A DNA stretch of 64,000 nt, from NCBI GenBank assembly GCA_029255365.1, contig JAPFQF010000040.1, forward strand, positions 1 through 64,000, read 5' to 3'. A model generated the notes under the pieces. That model made no database searches and was not told the DNA's origin. It worked only from the letters and a program-made list of their open reading frames with translations. Both the position numbers and the translations under genes were made by a program. This document shows positions 23,900 through 31,466 of this stretch, piece after piece. The DNA is from Candidatus Nitrosopumilus sp. (GTDB lineage: Archaea > Thermoproteota > Nitrososphaeria > Nitrososphaerales > Nitrosopumilaceae). How positions within the stretch are numbered: the stretch's first letter is position 1; the number at the start of each line of letters is the position of its first letter.

Positions 23900-25246
23900 A
23901 TGGGTGTGCCTATAGTCGTGATTGGTGCAGGCGTAGGGGGGCTCACCACTGCCGCACTACTGTCTGGCAATGGCCATAAGGTCAGAGTCCTAGAAAAGTC
24001 ATCAAAATTGGGGGGCCGCACTGCCTCAATGGTGTTTAGAAACCATATACTTGATAACGGGTTTCACATAATGCCATTTTATAAAAAATCTGCAATTTTT
24101 AGCGTGCTTAAGAAATTGAATATTGAATCTCATTTGAAGCTTGCAAAAGTAAACGACATTGCATTTTATTCAGCAGACGGATTTCATGCTTATCCTAAAG
24201 GTATCCTTGATTTGCTAAAACTTTCATTACTTCCTTTTAAAAGCAGGTTGAAACTTTTAAGAATTCTACTTCCTTTGGCATTCACCTCTATAGAAAAGAC
24301 TGAATTGTGGGATGACACACCTCTGACAGATATCACCAACAATTTGGATTCTGAAACAAATGCTTTTTTTGAATCTGTATGCATGCTGGCATTTGCAGAT
24401 ACTGCAGATCACATATCTCTAGGCGAATTTGCTCGTACTATAATTAGAGCAAATCCGTTTAAAGGAGGAACAAGCGAATTCGCATATCCTGACAATGGCG
24501 GGTATGATTCTATTTCTCATGTTTTATCTGATTATATCTTATCGAAAAACGGCGAGGTCCATACACTGCAATCCGTAAAAAAAATCATCGTTGAAAACTC
24601 AAGGGTAACAGGTATAATTGTAAAAGACACGGGGGGATCTGAACAGTTAATCCCTACAAACTGTGTTGTTGTCTCATATCCTGCATACCATGCACTAAAT
24701 CAATTGTTTGAAAAAAATATCATCGATGATAAATTTGTACAAAAAATCAACAGATTGAATAAGACCACTTCTGTCATTGAGGTCCATTTTGCGCTGAAAT
24801 CAAAAATTGATTCACGTCAGGTCGTATTTCCCGTCGGCGATGAATATGTCACCAAAGGGATATTCTTTATTTCCAACATCACTCCATCTGTTTCCCCTCC
24901 AGGCGAGCACTTGATTATTGCGGGAACTCCTGTAAATCCTGAGATTACTGATGACCCAAATGCTATCAAAAGCATTGTTGATAAAATGAGAAATGAGATC
25001 TCGTCAATTTATCCTAAATTTGAGCCTGAATTAATTTGGGAACGCCCCATGGCCTGGAAATTAGTCGAATCCGTAGTGAAGGAGCCTGGAAAAGTTTGGA
25101 AATCCAAGATGCCCCACCAAATCCCTGGAATTGATGGGCTGTTTTTCGTTGGAGATTCAACTGTAAGTTATGGCATTGGGACTGATTCCGCTGCACATAG
25201 TTCTATTCTGTGCTCTCCGAAGATTGAATCTTTTTTAAAGTCTTAA
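23900..25246 (+). CDS. FAD-dependent phytoene-desaturase/amine-oxidase-like oxidoreductase
   Basis: 448 residues. The dinucleotide-binding motif VIGAGVGGLTTAALLSGNGHKVRVLEKSSKLGGR at the N-terminus and the closing FVGDSTVSYGIGTDSAAHS place it with CrtI/amine-oxidase flavoproteins. It may act on a carotenoid or lipid; the substrate cannot be read from the sequence. Own promoter with both TTRNCAC boxes. It converges on the B12-binding gene with a 4-nt stop overlap. Confidence 0.8.
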   Translation: MGVPIVVIGAGVGGLTTAALLSGNGHKVRVLEKSSKLGGRTASMVFRNHILDNGFHIMPFYKKSAIFSVLKKLNIESHLKLAKVNDIAFYSADGFHAYPKGILDLLKLSLLPFKSRLKLLRILLPLAFTSIEKTELWDDTPLTDITNNLDSETNAFFESVCMLAFADTADHISLGEFARTIIRANPFKGGTSEFAYPDNGGYDSISHVLSDYILSKNGEVHTLQSVKKIIVENSRVTGIIVKDTGGSEQLIPTNCVVVSYPAYHALNQLFEKNIIDDKFVQKINRLNKTTSVIEVHFALKSKIDSRQVVFPVGDEYVTKGIFFISNITPSVSPPGEHLIIAGTPVNPEITDDPNAIKSIVDKMRNEISSIYPKFEPELIWERPMAWKLVESVVKEPGKVWKSKMPHQIPGIDGLFFVGDSTVSYGIGTDSAAHSSILCSPKIESFLKS

Positions 25247-26100
25247 TTTTTTAATGATCCCGCACTTCTAATGATTTTTGGCAGCTCTTCCAGATTTATC
25301 TCTGAAATTATTTTTGCGTCAAACTTTGGGATTTTTTCTGATTGCATCGCATACCCTCCAACTAAAATTGGAATCTTGCATTCGTCGCTAATTTTTCTCA
25401 CTAGTCTTTGGCCAGCTAAAATATTGTCCGGCAATGTAATCGAGATGAATACGATGTCTGGCCTGTTGTTTTCAATAAAATTGATGATTGATTCTGTTGG
25501 TATCGATGTTCCCATATTGTATACCTTGAATCCTTTAATTGAAAGATATGTTTCCAACACGTCGCATCCCAAATGATGCTCCTCTCCAACCGGGACACAT
25601 ATTAGAATTTTTTTCTTATTTGCTAACCCTGACACACTATCCATAATTATTTTGACCAGTGTTTGAGCGACGTTGCTTGCCACATGCTCTGTTCCAATAC
25701 TTATTTTATTGTTTGCCCAATCTTCTCCGATGTCACACATTACTTGTTTTAGAATTTTATCAAAAAAATCCGCCGGATTGAAAATTTTTGTATACTCTTG
25801 ATATATTTTTACACAGTCCTCGATGTTCCCTTCTGTTAATTTCTTGTAAAGGCGTTCTTTTGATTTCTTTGTCGACTCTTCTCTTTTTTTAACGTCTTTT
25901 GGATTGTAGGATGCTAGTACTGAAAGAATTTTGGGGTTGTCTCTATATTCTATTGGAATGTCATCTTTTACGACTTCTGATGCTTTTCCAAGATATTTTA
26001 CAATTTCCTGCTTTGAAGTACTTTTCTTTGAATCCCAGACACTTTTGACCAGGTAGAGATACTGATCAGATTTTACATTCTTTGCTCTAATGTATACCAT
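25243..26100 (-). CDS. CarH/LitR-type cobalamin-binding (putative photoreceptor) protein
   Basis: 285 residues. The four-helix cap has the W-x9-EH motif of light-sensing B12 proteins (WANNKISIGTEH), followed by the Rossmann B12 domain with E-x-H-x2-G (GEEHHLGCDVLETYL) and the end ILVGGYA. In CarH these residues bind adenosylcobalamin and respond to light. The usual MerR DNA-binding domain is missing; instead there are about 100 residues beginning MVYIRAKNVKSDQYLYLV, resembling an IS1634-type N-terminal region, then a charged helix. It may act through a partner. Divergent from the SDR gene, both with double TTRNCAC boxes. Confidence 0.78.
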   Translation of the reverse strand: MVYIRAKNVKSDQYLYLVKSVWDSKKSTSKQEIVKYLGKASEVVKDDIPIEYRDNPKILSVLASYNPKDVKKREESTKKSKERLYKKLTEGNIEDCVKIYQEYTKIFNPADFFDKILKQVMCDIGEDWANNKISIGTEHVASNVAQTLVKIIMDSVSGLANKKKILICVPVGEEHHLGCDVLETYLSIKGFKVYNMGTSIPTESIINFIENNRPDIVFISITLPDNILAGQRLVRKISDECKIPILVGGYAMQSEKIPKFDAKIISEINLEELPKIIRSAGSLKN

Positions 26101-26131
26101 GACTATTTTTTTCTTATATGCTATTTAACTG

Positions 26132-26157
26132 GTGCCAATATGCTTGCATAGTGCTAA
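26132..26157 (-). promoter_or_regulatory. TTRNCAC promoter box pair
   Basis: Minus-strand distal TTAGCACTA (26151-26157) and proximal TTGGCACCA (26132-26138), 19 bp apart, then TATA-like AGTTAAATAG; distal box 57 nt from ATG 26100. Confidence 0.75.
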
Positions 26158-26201
26158 TTATCCTCACGTTCCATGACTGCGTTCAAAGACTAGCTGGTAG
26201 A

Positions 26202-26227
26202 TTACCACTATTAAAACCACTTATCAC
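26202..26227 (+). promoter_or_regulatory. TTRNCAC promoter box pair
   Basis: TTACCACTA (26202) and TTATCACTAG (26221), 19 bp apart, then TATA-like GTTTAAATTATT; distal box 58 nt from ATG 26260. Confidence 0.75.
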
Positions 26228-26259
26228 TAGTTTAAATTATTCCTAGTGAATAATTCTTC

Positions 26260-27639
26260 ATGGAAAGGACTCAGTTAAGCAAACCAATTTCACAATCCTC
26301 GCCCTTTTCAATAATGGTTACTGGTGCTACTGGATTTATTGGCTCTAGGCTGATTTCCTTGCTGTCGTCAAACGGTTGCACGATAACAGGTTTGAGCAGG
26401 CAAAATCTGAACAATACAGAAAATGTGAAATATGTTCAGGTCGATGTTTTTGACAATGATGAGCTCACTCGATCTATGCAGGGTGTAGATGTTGCATATT
26501 ACTTACTTCACTCGATGGAGGGCAGCAAAAGTGAGTGGCAAGAATTTGCAAATCGTGAAAAAATTCAAGCTCAAAATTTTCTTAAATCTGCAACGAAAGC
26601 AGGTGTGACGAGGATAATTTACTTGGGGGGACTTGTCAATGACAGCTTAGAGTTATCCCCTCACATGAGAAGTCGCAGGGATGTGGGTGATATACTTCGT
26701 TCAGGACCCATACCTGTAACTGAATTGCGTGCGTCATTAATTATCGGGGCCCAGGGCGGCTCATATGCTATGCTTCGCTATCTTGTTGAGCGATTGCCTG
26801 TAATGGTCTGTCCGTCTTGGGTAAAATCATTGGCTCAGCCAATAGCTGTTGACGACGTGGTTCACTATTTGGCCGAATGTCTTTGCAAACCTGAAACCAT
26901 GGGCCAAATTTTTGAAATTGGGGGTCCTGATAAAATCACTTATGAGGAATTAATGCGCATTTATTCCGCATATTTGAACAGGAATCTCTTTGTTTTGCAA
27001 ATTCCATTTTTGACTACCCGTCTCTCATCTTATTGGGTAGATCTAATCACTCCTGTCAAGGCTTCGCTTGCAAGACCTCTAATTGACAGTCTTGTGCATG
27101 ATACCGTTGTCACAGATGATAAGATCACAAAAATCATTCCGATTAGATTGAAATCCGTTCGTGAATCAATTGATATCGCAACAGCGGAGATGAATTCCTC
27201 TCCTCCAGTGTCTAAACCAAAAGAGGAAAAAACAGGTTTTAAAATAAATCAAAAACTTATTCAAATATCATTATTTGCTATGGCTTTGATTGGAACTTCT
27301 TACTATTGGCTAGATGATCGGCCTGACGTTTATCAGACGCTTTGGCTAGTTGGCTCTTTTGTATGGTATGTTGCCATTTTTTCTTCAGTATTCCTTATTC
27401 GTAACAAGACACGTTTGGGTTATTTTGTTGCTGGAATTTTATCTTGGGTGACTTTGGCTGTTTGGCTGGTGGATAACTTTTACCTTGTGTTCGAGACATC
27501 ATTAATTGCAGGGCAACCCGGCGCCTTGATGACCGTTAGGAATTTTATAGGTATTGCATTTGCCTCAATCACTGTTGTTGCTTCGCATAATCTCTTTCAC
27601 AAAGTAATTGATTATCAGTATAAGGGGAAGTCCATATAA
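26260..27639 (+). CDS. NAD(P)-binding SDR/NmrA-like protein fused to a four-helix membrane domain
   Basis: 459 residues. Residues about 18-310 are an atypical SDR with the nucleotide motif VTGATGFIGSRLISLL and the region YYLLHSMEGS. After a linker rich in Ser/Pro/Lys, residues about 330-455 form four membrane helices (ISLFAMALIGTSYYWLDD; LVGSFVWYVAIFSSVFLI). Related SDR proteins are common in light-induced bacterial gene sets, sometimes with membrane tails. Substrate unknown. Double TTRNCAC promoter, divergent from the B12-binding gene. Confidence 0.75.
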   Translation: MERTQLSKPISQSSPFSIMVTGATGFIGSRLISLLSSNGCTITGLSRQNLNNTENVKYVQVDVFDNDELTRSMQGVDVAYYLLHSMEGSKSEWQEFANREKIQAQNFLKSATKAGVTRIIYLGGLVNDSLELSPHMRSRRDVGDILRSGPIPVTELRASLIIGAQGGSYAMLRYLVERLPVMVCPSWVKSLAQPIAVDDVVHYLAECLCKPETMGQIFEIGGPDKITYEELMRIYSAYLNRNLFVLQIPFLTTRLSSYWVDLITPVKASLARPLIDSLVHDTVVTDDKITKIIPIRLKSVRESIDIATAEMNSSPPVSKPKEEKTGFKINQKLIQISLFAMALIGTSYYWLDDRPDVYQTLWLVGSFVWYVAIFSSVFLIRNKTRLGYFVAGILSWVTLAVWLVDNFYLVFETSLIAGQPGALMTVRNFIGIAFASITVVASHNLFHKVIDYQYKGKSI

Positions 27640-27720
27640 TTTTGCTAGTGGCTTTTGCCGAATTAATTTCTATATTTTTCTATTACCATTAGATGACAAT
27701 CCTTGAATTTAAAATCATCC

Positions 27721-27942
27721 TCATGGATTAAGATCTCCTGATTCCCATTGTTGTTTTTGTTGTTCAGTTCCAAATACATGAATGGATTTATCAAAACAAT
27801 CAACACGATTTATTCCTTCATCAAATAACCTTTTACAATCATCTAATGTGAGCCGGAGATTCATTTGGTCGCGTGCCTGAGTTATCTCTTGATAGTCCGC
27901 ATTACCAATAACACCTACAATGATTGCAATTACAATTACCAC
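27721..27942 (-). CDS. Small membrane-anchored protein
   Basis: 73 residues from GTG 27942: one N-terminal hydrophobic helix (VIVIAIIVGVIG), then a soluble charged part with two Cys (DDCKRLF; RVDCFDK). It may be exported with an N-terminal anchor. Third gene of an operon led from the TTGTCAC promoter at 28403. Confidence 0.5.
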   Translation of the reverse strand: MVIVIAIIVGVIGNADYQEITQARDQMNLRLTLDDCKRLFDEGINRVDCFDKSIHVFGTEQQKQQWESGDLNP

Positions 27943-27958
27943 TAATATTATTGCTAAA

Positions 27959-28231
27959 TTATTTAATTAATCCACTTCTCCTTAATGCTTGCATATAGTT
28001 TTGAGTCTGAACTTTAGATTTTTTAGAATAATTGTTTCTTGCAAGCCATTTTTCTAAAATTCCATATTTGAATTCTAAATCTGTTTTAAGCATAGACTTT
28101 CGTATTACTTGCCAATCCTCATCTTTGACAGATTGCAGTCTAATTACAGTAGGAATCCAGTCAAAAAATTTGAATTTAGACCACTCCATTTCAGGAATTT
28201 TCTCCATATGGTATTCTTTCAGGGTTAACAA
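27959..28231 (-). CDS. Small soluble protein, unknown
   Basis: 90 residues, TTG start whose bases overlap the stop (TAA, 28225-28227) of the small hydrophobic frame before it. Basic and helix-rich (YGILEKWLARNNYSKKSK), ending in a helix-turn-like segment (QNYMQALRRSGLIK). No family recognised. Confidence 0.5.
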   Translation of the reverse strand: MLTLKEYHMEKIPEMEWSKFKFFDWIPTVIRLQSVKDEDWQVIRKSMLKTDLEFKYGILEKWLARNNYSKKSKVQTQNYMQALRRSGLIK

Positions 28232-28352
28232 ATCACATCCTTACATTTTTGCATTAGAAATGTAGTTAGAACAAATCCTCCAAGGATTGTAATTCCAAGT
28301 GTATGGCCAATCCTGGAAACAAGGTTCTCTTTTCATTAAATTTCATCATCAT
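28225..28352 (-). pseudogene. Frameshifted small membrane protein at the head of an operon
   Basis: The promoter predicts an ATG at 28352 (57 nt from the TTGTCAC box, 26 nt from TATA-like AGTTAATATGC). That frame soon loses protein character and stops at 28264. Another frame encodes a convincing membrane helix (RIGHTLGITILGGFVLTTFL) and stops at 28225, overlapping the next gene's start. The 128-base span is not a multiple of three, so one indel, a recoding site or a sequencing error separates start from body. Confidence 0.45.
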
Positions 28353-28402
28353 AAACAAATTTTTTAGACATAGCATATTAACTGATTCTTACTAAATTAC
28401 TA

Positions 28403-28409
28403 GTGACAA
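28403..28409 (-). promoter_or_regulatory. TTRNCAC-type promoter box
   Basis: Minus-strand TTGTCACTAG, 57 nt before the ATG at 28352. Confidence 0.6.
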
Positions 28410-28527
28410 ACATGTTTCAAATCATTTTTTTTGAGTGCAGTTTCTCGTGATGAATTTAATTTACTTGTCTTTTACAATATTTACTATCTTGTATCCAGTT
28501 ATAGGCATTAAAACCAATTATAAATAA

Positions 28528-29079
28528 TCATATTTCTATTTTTGTTTTTAATTTCTGATTTATCCTTTCAATCACTTTGGATATTACTGTTGGACTATAT
28601 GAGAAGAAGCCCTTATACTGCTCATCACCCATGCCTTCTGCAACCAGGCCAAATGGACCTTTTGGACCACGTGTTAGCACTATCCACATATCTGAAATAT
28701 TTGTGCCATCACAACTAATTACTTCTGTAGATGCTGGAGGTTGTGGTGCGAGAAGAGGATTGTTGAAATTTCCAATTACCCATGCTTTTGGAATTTTTTG
28801 AAGAATCTCGGTATAATGATCCTCAACATACTTGTATCTCTCACCTGTCTCAAATGTGGCAAGGAGTGGGGCATTATTTTTTACGGCATAGTTTTCAAGC
28901 AAAATACTTAATCGGTATAGCTCTTTTCTTCCCTCTTTGAAATTGACATATCCTGCATCAATGTATTCAGTTAATGTCCATAAGATGTTGTGATCAGATA
29001 AATCCGTTAATTTTGCATCTGCAAGGCCTGTAAAATTTGACCAAATTTCTTGTATGAAACTATTGTATTGTTGACTCAT
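28528..29079 (-). CDS. DICT-like sensory domain protein
   Basis: 183 residues from ATG 29079, which is 57 nt from the distal promoter box and 25 nt from TATA; ATG 29088 is three codons earlier. The C-terminal two thirds look like a DICT domain: NAPLLATFETGERYKYVEDHY, a strand with AWVIGNF, then MWIVLTRGPKGPFGLVAEG and GFFSYSPTVI. DICT domains occur in bacterial and archaeal signalling proteins and were proposed to take part in light sensing. A paralogue lies next to it. Confidence 0.62.
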   Translation of the reverse strand: MSQQYNSFIQEIWSNFTGLADAKLTDLSDHNILWTLTEYIDAGYVNFKEGRKELYRLSILLENYAVKNNAPLLATFETGERYKYVEDHYTEILQKIPKAWVIGNFNNPLLAPQPPASTEVISCDGTNISDMWIVLTRGPKGPFGLVAEGMGDEQYKGFFSYSPTVISKVIERINQKLKTKIEI

Positions 29080-29110
29080 GTGTTGCATTTTTCTTTTTAA
29101 TATATAAATA

Positions 29111-29136
29111 GTGATAAATTAATAGACTAGTGCAAA
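29111..29136 (-). promoter_or_regulatory. TTRNCAC-type promoter box pair
   Basis: Minus-strand distal TTTGCACTAG (29130-29136) and proximal TTATCACTA (29111-29117), 19 bp apart, then TATA-like ATTTATATATT. Confidence 0.7.
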
Positions 29137-29150
29137 TTAATATTGTTCTG

Positions 29151-29696
29151 TTATTGAATAGTAAATTTAGCCCCTAGAATTTTACACATCTTACTAACTG
29201 CATGTCTACACACATTGGGATTTAGGCTAAAAAATCCTTTAAATTTCCCACTTTCATATTCTTCTGCAATCAAACCAAATGGGCCATATGGCCCTCTAGT
29301 AATAACACTCCAAACGTTAGCCAAGCTCGTCCCACGACAATTTACTAACTCTATGTTCAGAGTGGTTTTAATGTCTATTTTGCCGTAATCTGCAATAACT
29401 GTAATTTTTGGTATCTGTTTAATCATATCTTGATATCTTTTTTCAACAAATTTGTAACGTGCAATTTTTTCAAAAGTTGCAAGTAGTGGCTGACTGTTAT
29501 CTTTAGCATAGTTTTCAATTAGTTTACTGATGTGGAATAACTGCTTTCTTTCTGCATGAAAATTGTGATAACCTGCTTCAACAAATTTGTCCAAACTCCA
29601 CATTGACAGAAGTGATGGATCATCGTCATGCCATTCTGCAAGCTGTGGAAAATCTTCCCAAACTTCACCGACAAAACCTGCATACTTTCCTAGCAT
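29151..29696 (-). CDS. DICT-like sensory domain protein, paralogue
   Basis: 181 residues from ATG 29696 (25 nt after TATA-like ACTTATATC); a TTG two codons upstream is possible. It aligns with its neighbour throughout: QPLLATFEKIARYKFVEKRY, VWSVITRGPYGPFGLIAEE and GFFSLNPNV. No good TTRNCAC box stands at the usual distance, so the duplicates may be regulated differently. Confidence 0.6.
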   Translation of the reverse strand: MLGKYAGFVGEVWEDFPQLAEWHDDDPSLLSMWSLDKFVEAGYHNFHAERKQLFHISKLIENYAKDNSQPLLATFEKIARYKFVEKRYQDMIKQIPKITVIADYGKIDIKTTLNIELVNCRGTSLANVWSVITRGPYGPFGLIAEEYESGKFKGFFSLNPNVCRHAVSKMCKILGAKFTIQ

Positions 29697-29793
29697 ATTC
29701 AATACCAGTCAAAATGAGATATAAGTTAATCTTTCTTGTGATGAATTGAGATTTTAACAAATTGTTTTTATTCTCTAAAATTATATCCTATCC

Positions 29794-30198
29794 ATGGGTA
29801 GATATGAAAAAGTTCTCAATATGCTGATGGATTTTGATGAGTCGATCAGACTTGCGGTGATTAGTAATACTTCTGGAGACATATTATGGAATTCTAAAAG
29901 ATCTGACGTAAAACTTCAAGTCCCAATTGCTGAAACTAAAAAAGCACTAAAGCGAGAATCAGATGACTGGGTTGACCGATGTAAGGCAGCAGACCGTACA
30001 GCCCTTGGAGCGCCACTATACCACATCACATCTTTTGAGAAAATCAAAAGAGTTACACTTCCAATCGATGCGTTTCATCTATTGTTTATGAGTATAGATA
30101 ACACACCTATGAAAAACACAAAAAGCAAAAGTTATGGAAGGATGGTGGAAATGGGGAAAATATTATCTATTGTCGATTTCGTAAATACATTTGAATAG
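29794..30198 (+). CDS. DUF6659/roadblock-like thaumarchaeal protein
   Basis: 134 residues, third paralogue. Core MDFDESIRLAVISNTSGDILWNS matches the following gene's MEFDDSVRFAAVTDEKGEILWNS; the two share the end YGRMVEMGKILSIVDF and are a tandem duplication. Lacks the TTRNCAC box of its neighbour. Divergent from the DICT-like pair. Confidence 0.6.
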   Translation: MGRYEKVLNMLMDFDESIRLAVISNTSGDILWNSKRSDVKLQVPIAETKKALKRESDDWVDRCKAADRTALGAPLYHITSFEKIKRVTLPIDAFHLLFMSIDNTPMKNTKSKSYGRMVEMGKILSIVDFVNTFE

Positions 30199-30252
30199 AA
30201 ATTTAGAATTTTAATATTTCTAACTCGTCCACAAAATAATTTTGTATTGATT

Positions 30253-30259
30253 TTAACAC
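30253..30259 (+). promoter_or_regulatory. TTRNCAC-type promoter box
   Basis: TTAACACTAGG, 56 nt before the GTG at 30309; TATA-like ATATTTATT lies between. Confidence 0.6.
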
Positions 30260-30308
30260 TAGGATAATAATTTAGAATATTTATTAACAGAAACAACTCA
30301 TTTAATTT

Positions 30309-30716
30309 GTGGATAAATACGAAAAACTACTTGGTATGGTTATGGAATTTGATGATAGCGTTAGATTTGCAGCCGTTACTGATGAAAAGGGAGAAATATT
30401 GTGGAACAGTCAAAGAACAGGATTAAAAAATATTGTTCCAATTAATGAGACTAAACAAACTATTTTGAGAGCCCTGGATGCTTGGAAAGAAAATGCCGGA
30501 GTCAAGAACAATATCGGTTCGGGATTATATTCAATTGCATCTTATGAGAAAATCAAAAGAATCACAGTTCCTTTAGGAAATGGTAGACTATTGTTTTGCA
30601 GTGTAAATAATGAGCCACTAAAAAAATCAACAACGAGTGGAAAGAAAAATTATGGCCGTCTTGCAGATATGGGTAAAATACTATCCATTGTCGATTTCAT
30701 CAAATCTCAAAAATAA
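30309..30716 (+). CDS. DUF6659/roadblock-like thaumarchaeal protein
   Basis: 135 residues, GTG start placed 27 nt after TATA. Fourth paralogue and close copy of the preceding gene, with the same SYEKIKRITVPLG strand and YGRLADMGKILSIVDF end. Under the TTRNCAC promoter, unlike its twin. Roadblock-like proteins often serve small GTPases or sensors, so a signalling role is possible but unproven. Confidence 0.6.
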   Translation: MDKYEKLLGMVMEFDDSVRFAAVTDEKGEILWNSQRTGLKNIVPINETKQTILRALDAWKENAGVKNNIGSGLYSIASYEKIKRITVPLGNGRLLFCSVNNEPLKKSTTSGKKNYGRLADMGKILSIVDFIKSQK

Positions 30717-30792
30717 TCTACACTTCAATCACAGGTGAATTCTTTCTGTGTATTGGCATTGCAGATATTCTAATTACAAAGTTTCAAAACAA

Positions 30793-31326
30793 TTACTTTG
30801 GTAGTAATTTAAACAGATTTCCTGGTTGTTGGTTTGAGTACAGCAGAAAATACGTCTGACTTGCAAGATATGTGTTGTTGAATCGATATATTGTGGGATT
30901 AATTTCACAAAGAATCTCCCCTATTGACATTTTTTCATCCTTGAAATTGGCCAACAGTTCAAAAAATTTTTCTTTCTCTTGCTGGCTAAAACTGCCTGAA
31001 AAAAATCCAAATATGTGCAGTATCACGTTACTGTGTGTTTTTGTAGTCGCTTCAGTCTCTAGGGCCATTTTCAGATGCCTTTCATACTCTTCGAGCATTT
31101 CCGAGAGTTTGATTTTTTTATTGCTTGCGACTATGTTCCCTAGGATTTTTAACTCGTTTTGATTATGCGCCATAATCATGTGTTTGTTCCTGGTATGAAA
31201 TGAGACTAGATCTTTGATGCTGCTGGATTTTTTCACCTCTGCGAAACGGCCAATGACAAATTCTTTGATGTCTTTCTCAGTCAATTTTTGTACCGAATCG
31301 CTGAATCTTTCTTGGGCTTTATCCAC
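30793..31326 (-). CDS. Helical protein, unknown
   Basis: 177 residues, soluble and almost wholly helical (AQERFSDSVQKLTEKDIKEF; EKFFELLANFKDEKMSIGE). The C-terminal half resembles the helical tail of small DUF1722-like proteins only vaguely, so I name no family. TATA-like ATATATAAAA lies about 26 nt before the ATG. Divergent from the AWVKNNAGWW gene, with a TTACCAC word between them. Confidence 0.5.
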   Translation of the reverse strand: MDKAQERFSDSVQKLTEKDIKEFVIGRFAEVKKSSSIKDLVSFHTRNKHMIMAHNQNELKILGNIVASNKKIKLSEMLEEYERHLKMALETEATTKTHSNVILHIFGFFSGSFSQQEKEKFFELLANFKDEKMSIGEILCEINPTIYRFNNTYLASQTYFLLYSNQQPGNLFKLLPK

Positions 31327-31377
31327 TTTTAGAGTTCTTTGTATTTTATATATATACAGAAATTCTGTTTTTTCAGT

Positions 31378-31434
31378 TTACCACTATGTTTTGTGGCGAT
31401 GTGATAAATTATCACTAGATTTGGATATTATCAC
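31378..31434 (+). promoter_or_regulatory. TTRNCAC-type promoter box triplet
   Basis: TTACCAC at 31378, TTATCACTAG at 31409 and TTATCACTAG at 31428. The last two are 19 bp apart and followed by TATA-like GGTTAAATAT; the 31409 box is 58 nt from ATG 31467. Confidence 0.75.
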
Positions 31435-31466
31435 TAGGTTAAATATGATGACGGAAAAAAACTGGT

